Below, piece by piece: positions 26,704 through 33,998 of a DNA stretch of 64,000 nucleotides. Every line of letters starts with the position of its first letter. Position 1 is the stretch's first letter. Where the stretch lies: the NCBI GenBank assembly GCA_003584705.1, contig AP018536.1, positions 620,001 to 684,000 on the forward strand. The letters run 5' to 3'. The notes below the pieces were generated by a model. It was not told the origin of the DNA. It made no database searches and saw only the letters and a list, made by a program, of their open reading frames with translations. Origin of the DNA: Lachnospiraceae bacterium GAM79 (GTDB lineage: Bacteria > Bacillota > Clostridia > Lachnospirales > Lachnospiraceae). The translations under genes were made by a program, and so were the position numbers.

Positions 26704-26785
26704 TCTTTGTATGTCTGTTTTGGCAACATCGCCTGACCGGGGCACACAGGTGAAACAAAGTATTTATGGAATTTCATAGCTCAGA

Positions 26786-26830
26786 TTTCCGCGCAATCGA
26801 AATGTGTCCGCCGATTGCGCGGATTTGAGA
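26786..26830. terminator. Strong hairpin between DUF1858 gene and LysM protein gene
   Basis: TCCGCGCAATCG (26788-26799) and CGATTGCGCGGA (26812-26823) pair perfectly, extended by GATTT/AAATC-like flanks. It probably ends convergent transcripts. A second small hairpin CGGCC-tct-GGCCG followed by a T-run lies at about 26861-26883. Confidence 0.65.
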
Positions 26831-26959
26831 AATCTAAAGAATTCAAGGAACTCAGATCATCGGCCTCTGGCCGTCTATTTTTTCGTTTTTTCCCTTAGAT
26901 AAAATATTCAATCCGACATTATGAAGTATGACTGGCACGGTAGATTCTTTCAGGGGAGG

Positions 26960-29284
26960 CTAATCCTGTGGTACTTTCAGTTCCCAGCCTGAATGAATCA
27001 GAGCAGGATTGCGGATCAGTTCCCGGTTCAGGGAAACGATTTCAGCCACGGAGCAGCCGCATTTTCTGGCGATTGCCCAGAGGGTGTCGCCCTGTCTGAC
27101 GATGTATATCCCGCTTTTCTTATTCTCAGGCAGGACAGCATCGGGAGTGCCGTCTGTGATAGGCGCTCCGCTTTGGGGAATCTTAAGCTGCCAGCCGGCG
27201 TGAATCCGGTTCGGGTTCTTGATCCGGTCACTGTTGGCTGCCACGATCTCGGTTATGGAGCAGTTGTATTTTCTGGCGATTGCCCAGAGAGTGTCACCTG
27301 CCTGTACGGTATAGGTCATATAGGAGGTGGTGTTTTTCATGACAGGAGAGGGATTCTCACGGTCAGCCTTTTCCTCGGAGCCGCTGTCAGTACTTTCCTG
27401 TTCGGTGTCAGCATTCACATCATAGTAGAGCTTCAAAGTCACGATATCCTCCAGACTGCTGATCTTCTTCAACGTTCCGCTGGCGGTGGAGATTGCCGGA
27501 TTGTAGGTAAAGCCTTCATAGGTTTTCGGCGTTGCTGTGACGGTATCACCTGTCTTCCCTGCGGAATGTTCTGTTTCCGCCAGCGTGTAGCCGCTGCCGT
27601 CCGTCTTGTAGTGCTCCACGATATAATTGATCGTGTTTCCGGAGATGATGGGAGTCGTGTTTCGCGTCCATTTTGCGTAGAACGTTTTATTTCCCGTATC
27701 GGTACCTGTGATCTCTGTGACGGGTGAACCGGAAAAGTTGCTGTCTGCGTACCAGCCGTCAAAGCGGTATCCCTCGCGGGTAATATCATTGGTGGTAGGA
27801 AGAACTGCCCCGGTGCCGTAAGTGTAGCCGGTTACTTCTTTTCCGCTGGCAATCGTACCGCCGTCTGTCTGCAGCGTTACGGAATAGGTGGAGAGTTCCC
27901 ATTTTGCCTTGAGGGTCATAGTGCATTTGACTGTATCCGTGTCAAAGTTCCATTTTGTTTCTGTACCGTTGTTATCATAATACCAGCCTTCAATACTATG
28001 CCCCTCTTTGGTGGGAACAGGATCCGGTGCGGTGAGTGCCGCTCCGTCCTTACTCCAATTCACTTTCTGTGTGCTGGGCTGATCCCCGTTGTTTGGGTCA
28101 AAAGTGATCACGAGCGTACCGCTCAGGGTGGTGGCAACGCTGAAATCACCGTCTAAAACCGTACCATCATTGTTCGTGATCGTACCGGTAAATGTGCCGC
28201 CGTTAATGGCACCGCTGCTCTCATTTATGACCTCATCTGTGAATGTGCCCTTCCGGATGGTACCGGTGTTGGTCACTTTGCCCTGGAACTCAGTGCTGCC
28301 GGCGGCACCCTCGCTGCCGGTGATCGTGCCGCTGCCGTACTCGTTGGTATCGTTCGTCATTGTGCCGGTTATTTTGCCGCCGTCGGCATTCAGGATGCCA
28401 ACGTTTGTTATATCTGTGTAGATTTTTGCATTGCCGCTTATAGTAAGAGTAGTCTCCTGGCTGGAAGTATTGTATACATGGCTTGCGTCATTCTCATTAT
28501 CCGGATCACCGATCATGCCTCCTGTCATAGTGAACTGATTACTGTTCCGCACCCCGCCACCTGAAGCATACTGACCGTCGGGGCTGGTGCAGCCTTTAAT
28601 CATACCGTCTGACATAATAAAGGTTCCATTGTTGCAAACACCGCCGCCTCGACTCATTGCCGAACATCCGACGATGCTGCCACCGGCCATGACCAGTGTA
28701 CCGCCGGCAACAAGCACACCGCCGCCGTTACTTTGATCACCGCCACCGCCTGTAATAACTCCACCGGAGACAATTTCCGAGCCACCGTTGTCCAGTTCCC
28801 ACATGTCAATGTACCAGGTCAGATATTTGCAGTGCGGGTTAAATTTGTGTTGTGTGGTTGTGTTCCTGTCCTGAATCGTCAGATCGCCGTCCGCCTCCAC
28901 CTTGATTACGCTGTCGCTGCCGGTCATCTTCAGTACACAACCGTTCAAATCCAGTGTCACAGTACGGTTGACCGTCAGTGTAGAGCCGATATCGATATCC
29001 CCCTTTAGTGTGATTCTGGAAATACTGCTATCTGCCAGTGCCCCAGTCAATTCCGACGCTGTCGTCACCTCTGCCTCACCGTTTGCGGCCAGCACAGACA
29101 GCCCGTTCAGGGCAGATGCCGCTTCATTTCCCGATATACTTTCTGGGGAACTCAGCTCCTCTGTTGATGTCGGGGGATTCGTCAGCTGTCCGGTTTCTGC
29201 TGCCGATACCGGCGTGGAGACCAGAGAAAATACCATGGAACTGCAAAGCAGCGCCGCATAGAACCGAATTTTTTGCTTTTTCAT
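26960..29284 (-). CDS. Secreted repeat protein with InlB-type repeats and two LysM domains
   Basis: This protein of about 774 residues starts with a signal peptide (MKKQKIRFYAALLCSSMVFS, cleavage near VSAAE). It continues with a Gly/Thr-rich beta-helix-like region (about 90-390), two Listeria-Bacteroides (InlB B) repeats ending in GWYYDNNG...KAKW and GWYADSNF...YAKW (about 410-555), a MucBP-like segment (YIVEHYKTDG) and two C-terminal LysM domains (YTVQAGDTLWAIARKYNCS; YIVRQGDTLWAIARKCGCS). It probably binds peptidoglycan through LysM and displays an adhesive stalk. Its ATG overlaps the stop of the preceding small membrane protein gene. It is the last gene of the ECF sigma locus. Confidence 0.88.
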   Translation of the reverse strand: MKKQKIRFYAALLCSSMVFSLVSTPVSAAETGQLTNPPTSTEELSSPESISGNEAASALNGLSVLAANGEAEVTTASELTGALADSSISRITLKGDIDIGSTLTVNRTVTLDLNGCVLKMTGSDSVIKVEADGDLTIQDRNTTTQHKFNPHCKYLTWYIDMWELDNGGSEIVSGGVITGGGGDQSNGGGVLVAGGTLVMAGGSIVGCSAMSRGGGVCNNGTFIMSDGMIKGCTSPDGQYASGGGVRNSNQFTMTGGMIGDPDNENDASHVYNTSSQETTLTISGNAKIYTDITNVGILNADGGKITGTMTNDTNEYGSGTITGSEGAAGSTEFQGKVTNTGTIRKGTFTDEVINESSGAINGGTFTGTITNNDGTVLDGDFSVATTLSGTLVITFDPNNGDQPSTQKVNWSKDGAALTAPDPVPTKEGHSIEGWYYDNNGTETKWNFDTDTVKCTMTLKAKWELSTYSVTLQTDGGTIASGKEVTGYTYGTGAVLPTTNDITREGYRFDGWYADSNFSGSPVTEITGTDTGNKTFYAKWTRNTTPIISGNTINYIVEHYKTDGSGYTLAETEHSAGKTGDTVTATPKTYEGFTYNPAISTASGTLKKISSLEDIVTLKLYYDVNADTEQESTDSGSEEKADRENPSPVMKNTTSYMTYTVQAGDTLWAIARKYNCSITEIVAANSDRIKNPNRIHAGWQLKIPQSGAPITDGTPDAVLPENKKSGIYIVRQGDTLWAIARKCGCSVAEIVSLNRELIRNPALIHSGWELKVPQD

Positions 29285-29634
29285 GAATTTTTTTCCTCCC
29301 ATTGTTGTGATGCGTTTCCTTTTCCCGTGCCTTGTCCGCGGTGTTCTCTTTCCCGGAGTCTGATACACAGCACAGTGATCATGACCGCCGTAGCGAAAGA
29401 AATTACCCCCACCAGCACATAACCGCCGGCGTCTTCATGTAGCAGGATAGAACCGTACATTCCCCGGGCGGTGATCTGCGTCTGACCGGCTGCTGTGTGC
29501 ACCGTTCCCACAAGGAACGCAGACAATGCTGCGCACAGGGCAGACAGCCGGCAGATCCCGCAGCGCTCCTTCCGGCGATATTTTTCATGCACCCGCTTTT
29601 TCACCAGTTCGACCCGCTTTTCTGTATCATACAT
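29281..29634 (-). CDS. Small two-helix membrane protein, paralogue of the gene at 31023-31388
   Basis: This 117-residue protein has a basic N-terminus (TEKRVELVKKRVHEKYRRKE), a first hydrophobic segment (about 28-47), an external loop of about 30 residues and a second helix (YVLVGVISFATAVMITVLCI) followed by a charged tail. It aligns end to end with the protein at 31023-31388, which sits next to the ECF sigma gene. I recognise no named family. It could be a signalling or anti-sigma-like partner. GGGAGG precedes the ATG, and its stop overlaps the start of the LysM protein by four bases. Confidence 0.7.
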   Translation of the reverse strand: MYDTEKRVELVKKRVHEKYRRKERCGICRLSALCAALSAFLVGTVHTAAGQTQITARGMYGSILLHEDAGGYVLVGVISFATAVMITVLCIRLREREHRGQGTGKGNASQQWEEKNS

Positions 29635-29741
29635 ATCGTTGAAAACCTCCCTTCGGAAAGTAAAGTCATAAAATACATATGCCCTTCATCTAATTAGGTA
29701 CAAAAAAGCGAAAAAACTCTCACCTGAAAATCAAATTTTTT

Positions 29742-29772
29742 GAAAAAAACAGGAGCTGCCGACAGCAGCTCC
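29742..29772 (-). terminator. Terminator after the PrsW-family gene
   Basis: On the minus strand GGAGCTGC and GCAGCTCC form a stem followed by TGTTTTTTTC. This splits the locus into two transcription units, with the small membrane protein/LysM pair starting afresh. Confidence 0.85.
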
Positions 29773-29786
29773 GCAAAAGACAGGAT

Positions 29787-30416
29787 TCAGTTGTGACTCT
29801 GGGGCAGGCGGACAATCAGTTTTCCCACCGTCAGGATCAGCACAGGCAGAATGTATGCGATATACTGTATCGCACCGCCATAGGCGATCAGAAGATTATA
29901 AATTGCATGAAAAGTGATGGCTGCCCCGAGCAGACCGCAGGTTCCGGCGATCTTCAGCCAGGTGCGCTGCCATACATATGCCAGTCCACCGCCGACGATG
30001 GCACCACAGATCACGTGCATGGCACCCGTTCCAATGCCCCGGAAAAAGATAAAGGAAAAATGTCCGGCTCCGTTTTGAATCAGATAGCAGACATTCTCAA
30101 AGGTGGCAAAGGAAAGTGCAACGATGATGGCAGCATTTTTTATCGGCACCGGTTCAGGCTCAAATACAAGAAGATAAAAGAGCAACGGCAGGAGTTTCAT
30201 CACTTCTTCTACCACAGGTGCGATCTCTGCGGTGGCGGCAATCGTATCTGCTGCGTAAAGAGCGGCAAAGAAGGTATTGATGTAAGCGGAGAGCAGGCAT
30301 GCCCCCATTCCTGCAAGACAGCACAGAAAGAATTTGGCCTGTCGCCTACCCATGCACAGGGCGGCGATCAACAGGGGTGAGGCCATACAGATAAATACAT
30401 TTTCAATATAGGTCAT
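29787..30416 (-). CDS. PrsW-family intramembrane metalloprotease
   Basis: This 209-residue protein has about seven hydrophobic helices and the PrsW motifs in order: VVEEVMK (about residues 74-80), FATFENVCYL (about 105) and GTGAMHVICGAIVGGG (about 130-145). These supply the Glu and His ligands of the site-1 protease PrsW, which in Bacillus cuts the anti-sigma factor RsiW. Here it shares an operon with an ECF sigma factor, so cleavage of a membrane partner to free the sigma factor is a reasonable inference. Its ATG overlaps the preceding stop codon. Confidence 0.85.
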   Translation of the reverse strand: MTYIENVFICMASPLLIAALCMGRRQAKFFLCCLAGMGACLLSAYINTFFAALYAADTIAATAEIAPVVEEVMKLLPLLFYLLVFEPEPVPIKNAAIIVALSFATFENVCYLIQNGAGHFSFIFFRGIGTGAMHVICGAIVGGGLAYVWQRTWLKIAGTCGLLGAAITFHAIYNLLIAYGGAIQYIAYILPVLILTVGKLIVRLPQSHN

Positions 30417-31039
30417 GTCCGCACCGCCTTTCCTGTGGCAGGCAGCAGCCCGAAAAGGCAGAACGTCAGCAGAAGATCACACCAGCAATAGGGACTGAAG
30501 ATAGAGTCGCCCGGCCAGAAGCAGCCGGAGGTCCACAGAGCGTATTCTACCGCAACATAGCAGAGGATTCCGATGTGAAAATACCGCAGGTTCCGTCCTT
30601 TTCCCGTCTGTGTCTCTGCGTAGACAAGACCGTGGATGGAACGATAGGAGACAAGGATCATCATGCCGCACCAGAGCAGGTTGGAGAGAATGTCACCAAA
30701 GGTACAGTAAAATGCGCACAACGGAACTCCAATCAGCGGAGCCAGCAGGGATTTCCGACAGGAAAAGCTTCTTTCCTCCGGGGAGGAGAGAGTATATTGT
30801 AGGAGATAGAGAAAAATAACGCTGGAGACCCAGCCGAATTCCGATACATAAAAGATCCGTGGTGTTTCGGAAAACAACAACAGATATAATGTCCAGTACA
30901 GGGAGCCCAGTGCGAAACAGCCATAAAAGCAAATCAGCAGAAAATATGACAGTGTCCGATGCCTCAGATAACGAATGCCGCTCAGACAGAAGCCAAGCAG
31001 GGTGACGAAAAATTGCAAAAGATTAATGATCAATTCCAT
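30413..31039 (-). CDS. Polytopic membrane protein of the ECF sigma locus
   Basis: This 208-residue protein is almost entirely hydrophobic with about seven helices and short loops. I do not recognise a family. The topology recalls seven-helix sensor modules. ATG 31039 (MELIINLLQFFVTLLGF) is chosen because GGGGGGA is well placed upstream; a longer frame would cover the end of the previous gene. It overlaps the gene before by 17 bases and the PrsW-family gene after by four, implying translational coupling and a shared function. Confidence 0.7.
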   Translation of the reverse strand: MELIINLLQFFVTLLGFCLSGIRYLRHRTLSYFLLICFYGCFALGSLYWTLYLLLFSETPRIFYVSEFGWVSSVIFLYLLQYTLSSPEERSFSCRKSLLAPLIGVPLCAFYCTFGDILSNLLWCGMMILVSYRSIHGLVYAETQTGKGRNLRYFHIGILCYVAVEYALWTSGCFWPGDSIFSPYCWCDLLLTFCLFGLLPATGKAVRT

Positions 31040-31388
31040 TGGCGCGGTCCCCCCTCTGCTCTGCCTGATCTTCTTTGTCCAGCAGATGGACACGAAAACA
31101 CAGGATCGTCACGCATACGCCGAGAAGAAATGAAAGCACCCCTATTATGATATATTCAGGTGCGGCACCTCCGCCGAGGATCGTTGCCGCCGTTTCATAT
31201 CCGGAGGAAATCCCCGGCACCATTTGTCTGGAAATCCCGGACATGACAAAGGAAGCCCCGAAGATCACAGCAAGGCATGCCGCTATGCAGGAAATAGCAA
31301 CGATCCGCCGCTGTTTTCGTTTTTTTTGTCGTTCTTTTTCCGTAATCCTTCGTCGGACTTCTGCGATCCGTTCCTCATGACTCCGCAT
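31023..31388 (-). CDS. Small two-helix membrane protein directly after the ECF sigma gene
   Basis: This 121-residue protein has a highly basic cytosolic N-terminus (EERIAEVRRRITEKERQKKR), a first helix (about 28-52), an external loop of about 30 residues and a second helix (YIIIGVLSFLLGVCVTILCF), then an acidic tail. It overlaps the sigma gene by 14 bases, the classic position of an anti-sigma factor, but has no zinc-binding HxxxCxxC anti-sigma motif. It is paralogous to the protein at 29281-29634. GGGAGGG lies upstream of the ATG within the sigma gene. Confidence 0.75.
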   Translation of the reverse strand: MRSHEERIAEVRRRITEKERQKKRKQRRIVAISCIAACLAVIFGASFVMSGISRQMVPGISSGYETAATILGGGAAPEYIIIGVLSFLLGVCVTILCFRVHLLDKEDQAEQRGDRANGIDH

Positions 31389-31923
31389 TTGTTATTCCCT
31401 CCCGTTCCAATAATCCCCGCAGACGCTCTTTTCCCCGGTACATTATATTAGTGATCTGCTTCACGCTTTTTCCCATAACTTCAGCGACCTGCCGGTAACT
31501 CATACCCTCAAAATAGGTCAGATAAAGAGCTTCTCTGTAATCCGGATGCAGTTCACCCATGCATAAATGCAGAATCTGATTTCGTTCTTTTGTCCGGATC
31601 ACCTCATCCACCAGTTTCCCACCTTCCGGCTCTTTGGTCAGATCATCAAGACAGAAGTGATGTCGCCGGATGCTTTTATGGCGCAAAGCTAAATGGCGCG
31701 CAGCTTTATACAGGTAAGCCCTGAATCCGCCATCCCGGATATGGGGCCTTTTGGCGAACAGGTAGGAAAATACTTCTATCATCAGGTCCTCTGCCTCGTG
31801 AATGTCATGCAGATAGCCGTTGATGTATAAGGTCAGTGGATTGTCGTATTTTCTTATCAATTCTTCCAGCCCTGTTTCATCGCCGCTTAAATATTGTCGG
31901 TATAATTCTTCGTCGGAAATCAT
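31375..31923 (-). CDS. ECF-type RNA polymerase sigma factor
   Basis: This 182-residue sigma-70 family protein has region 2 (LYINGYLHDIHEAEDLMIEV, about 30-50, with the FRAYLYKAARHLALRHKS stretch) and region 4 (LHPDYREALYLTYFEGMSYR, then QVAEVMGKSVKQITNIMYRG, about 125-165). There are no region 1 or 3 domains, so it belongs to the extracytoplasmic-function class. The ATG at 31923 follows GGAAAGGATG. It heads an operon with a small membrane protein, a seven-helix protein and a PrsW-family protease, suggesting membrane-signal control. Confidence 0.9.
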   Translation of the reverse strand: MISDEELYRQYLSGDETGLEELIRKYDNPLTLYINGYLHDIHEAEDLMIEVFSYLFAKRPHIRDGGFRAYLYKAARHLALRHKSIRRHHFCLDDLTKEPEGGKLVDEVIRTKERNQILHLCMGELHPDYREALYLTYFEGMSYRQVAEVMGKSVKQITNIMYRGKERLRGLLEREGITNAES

Positions 31924-32033
31924 ATCGTGTACATCCTTTCCACTGTAACCGGCGTTTTGATCCTTTGTAATTCCGAATGTGTATGGAATTGCGTAAGCTA
32001 CATTGCAACGGAGCAATTCATGTATTAAATTTT

Positions 32034-32062
32034 ATTATATGCGAATAAGACTATATTTTCAA
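32034..32062 (-). promoter_or_regulatory. Sigma-A promoter of the ECF sigma operon
   Basis: On the minus strand TTGAAA (32062-32057) and TATAAT (32039-32034) are exactly 17 bases apart, about 110 bases before the sigma start codon. The leader holds a GAATTGC...GCAATTC inverted repeat. Confidence 0.78.
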
Positions 32063-32122
32063 GTTACGCGTTTCCCAGCTTCTTTTCTATAGACTCTCGC
32101 TGGGAGAGACAGGTATAAAACA

Positions 32123-32160
32123 ACCATAAAAATAAGAAAGTCCCCACAGAGTGGGAACTC
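32123..32160 (-). terminator. Terminator of mecA
   Basis: On the minus strand AGTTCCCAC and GTGGGGACT form a stem followed by TTCTTATTTTTAT. Confidence 0.88.
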
Positions 32161-32182
32161 TCCTGAATGTTACAATCTGTTG

Positions 32183-32902
32183 TTACATTGAAGTATTAGA
32201 AAGACGCTGTAAAGCATGTTCGGCGATCAGTGTGGAACAATGTTCCTCAAGAAAAGTAAGGCTTGCCGGTGTGGAACGCTTGGGAATACCGTATTCAGAG
32301 ATGACATTGCAGACACGGTCGAAGACCTCGCGATCTTCTTCGCCCTGCGTCAGGATCAGATAATACCCGTCGGTACCCTCTTCGTGATACAGAGTGCTGA
32401 GCCCATGATAATGACCGGCAGCCACGACGGCAGCGTTGATTACCTGATTCAGAGTATCCATACGGAACAGGCGGGATCTGACAGCATCGTTTTCCTCGGG
32501 AGCGGGAGCGGCGGGAGTCTCGGCTGCAGCCTCCTCATTTTGGATACGGCGGAACAGATCCAGAACCTCGTCTGCCGTGTTCGCATCACTGTCCTCATCA
32601 CTGTCTTCCGTAACAGAAGGCGCAAAACGGGAAAAACGGGTGTCCAGTTCTTCCGGATCTTCCACTTTGGTAATGATCAGTACGATACAATCCGCATTCA
32701 GAGGGATGGCTTCAATCATCAGGGGAATATCCTCTGCTTCGAAGCCAAATTCAAAATTGGCCTGCTGCATCATATCACGGAACAGAGATTTAGCTTTTTC
32801 TGTGCCGTAGGCAAGTTCACTTATTTTTAATTCGCGGCTGGCGAGATCCTCACGGGTCAGGGTGCAGCGAATCTGATTTTCATTTACTTTTTCTATTTTC
32901 AT
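32183..32902 (-). CDS. mecA: Adaptor protein MecA
   Basis: This 239-residue protein matches MecA: an N-terminal substrate-binding domain (MKIEKVNENQIRCTLTREDL; FEFGFEAEDIPLMIEAIPL), an acidic linker rich in Asp, Glu and Ala (about 90-140) and a C-terminal ClpC-binding domain (SRLFRMDTLNQVINAA; GLSTLYHEEGTDGYYLIL). MecA delivers substrates to the ClpCP protease and controls competence and stress regulators in Bacillus. AAGGAAG precedes the ATG, and a hairpin terminator follows. It is monocistronic. Confidence 0.93.
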   Translation of the reverse strand: MKIEKVNENQIRCTLTREDLASRELKISELAYGTEKAKSLFRDMMQQANFEFGFEAEDIPLMIEAIPLNADCIVLIITKVEDPEELDTRFSRFAPSVTEDSDEDSDANTADEVLDLFRRIQNEEAAAETPAAPAPEENDAVRSRLFRMDTLNQVINAAVVAAGHYHGLSTLYHEEGTDGYYLILTQGEEDREVFDRVCNVISEYGIPKRSTPASLTFLEEHCSTLIAEHALQRLSNTSM

Positions 32903-33013
32903 GCGACAACACTTCCTTTCTGCTTTCGCATTGGTATGGTATATAGCTTATACTTTCCCTATATTTTAGTCAATAGAAGCTATTCACAGTTTAAAAAAAT
33001 TTAATAAAACATC

Positions 33014-33042
33014 TTGTCAAATAGCAGGCTGCAGTGTATAAT
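33014..33042 (+). promoter_or_regulatory. Strong sigma-A promoter with no coding gene directly downstream
   Basis: TTGTCA (33014-33019) and TATAAT (33037-33042) are separated by exactly 17 bases. The first plausible open frame is almost 500 bases further on, so a non-coding transcript is likely. Confidence 0.75.
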
Positions 33043-33048
33043 CCGACC

Positions 33049-33153
33049 TATAGATGCCTCTGATACTCCGGTACGGAGAGGAGGTCGACAGTTTTCCATT
33101 TTTTCTTGTTGATTTACCAGGGAACGATTCGTTCCAGTTCATCCCCTTTTTTA
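33049..33153 (+). ncRNA. Candidate small RNA of about 100 nt
   Basis: The predicted transcript begins just after the promoter at 33014-33042. It contains CCTC...CTCCggtacGGAG-aGGAGG as a nested hairpin, a U-rich middle, a perfect hairpin GGAACGattCGTTCC, and ends at CCCCTTTTTT. It encodes no protein. I could not match it to a known RNA family by eye. Confidence 0.5.
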
Positions 33154-33335
33154 TTTTATGATGCAGATGGCTGTTAATGTATTTGGGAAGGATAGGTTAT
33201 GCTGATCTGTAAAATATAGTATGGAGATGTCTTACAGGCATATACGTGTCTGGTCATAATATTTCAACAGATATTTTTCACGAACATAATTCCAACATTT
33301 TCACACAAATTACTACAAGTACTGTCAGAGGCATT

Positions 33336-33452
33336 TATAAGTAACTATTCAGAGCCACGCAAATCGTGTCAATATGTACGTCGAATGCTTGCATTCGTAA
33401 GAACATTTGACATGATTTATATTGCGAATAGTGTTCTGAATAGTTACGCTTA
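33336..33452. repeat. Structured palindromic repeat, family 1, copy 2
   Basis: Outer arms GTAACTATTCAGA (33341-33353) and TCTGAATAGTTAC (33435-33447) are perfect. A middle stem pairs AATCGTGTCAATATGT with ACATTTGACATGATT, and the centre is CGTC-GAATGCttGCATTC-GTAAGA. The 33154-33335 stretch before it shows nothing recognisable. Confidence 0.75.
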
Positions 33453-33535
33453 TATGTACTAGCGGAAAAAGCAGCGTTATTTTAAAGTGTTTCACGAATC
33501 CTTTTGGTAAAATATGCTGCGGACGGGAGGTGTCT

Positions 33536-33772
33536 GTGGAGGACCGGGAAGCTGTGACTCCCGGGAAGAAGTTTCCCAGGAGAAAGGTGGAAAAATATTT
33601 TCAAAAGCTTCAGAAAAACGGCACAGAATTGTATGTCGACGGAGAAAAGGTCTCACCGTCGCAGGCGGCAGCGTATGCCGTCAGAGAAGAAAGCCCGTAT
33701 ATGGCAGACTATATATTGGGAGAACAGGGCAAAATCAGCCAGGTCCGGCTGGATAAGGTGGATCTGCGTTAA
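33536..33772 (+). CDS. Small conserved-looking hypothetical protein
   Basis: This 78-residue soluble protein contains KVEKYFQKLQKNGTELYVDG, then SPSQAAAYAVREESPYMADY, with mixed alpha/beta character. I do not recognise a named family. GTG 33536 is favoured because GGGAGG (33525-33530) lies five bases upstream; the GTG at 33530 overlaps that site. An overlapping frame one base away is a shadow with unlikely composition. It is followed by about 225 bases without a gene, then the GH18 protein. Confidence 0.6.
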   Translation: MEDREAVTPGKKFPRRKVEKYFQKLQKNGTELYVDGEKVSPSQAAAYAVREESPYMADYILGEQGKISQVRLDKVDLR

Positions 33773-33998
33773 AGGGTGTCAGCTCTTGCCCGGGTAATAC
33801 TTTGAAACAGAGAATGCGCTGCGGGGATGCAAAACGGGATTGCCTCTCTGGCTGTATCCCGCAGTGCAGGATCTGTCTCTATTGTTCCTTGTATTATATA
33901 GAGGAATTGTGATAGAATAAAACTGTTCTGCCGATAGAAGACGGAACGGAAGAAAAGGCAAGAATGGTGCAGGCGGCAGCCTGCGGATGGGAGCACAT

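Noticed and set aside
33514-33756. Alternative frame overlapping the small gene at 33536-33772
   Set aside because: Its product is Gly/Arg-rich and lacks a well-spaced site, while the chosen frame has regular secondary-structure character.
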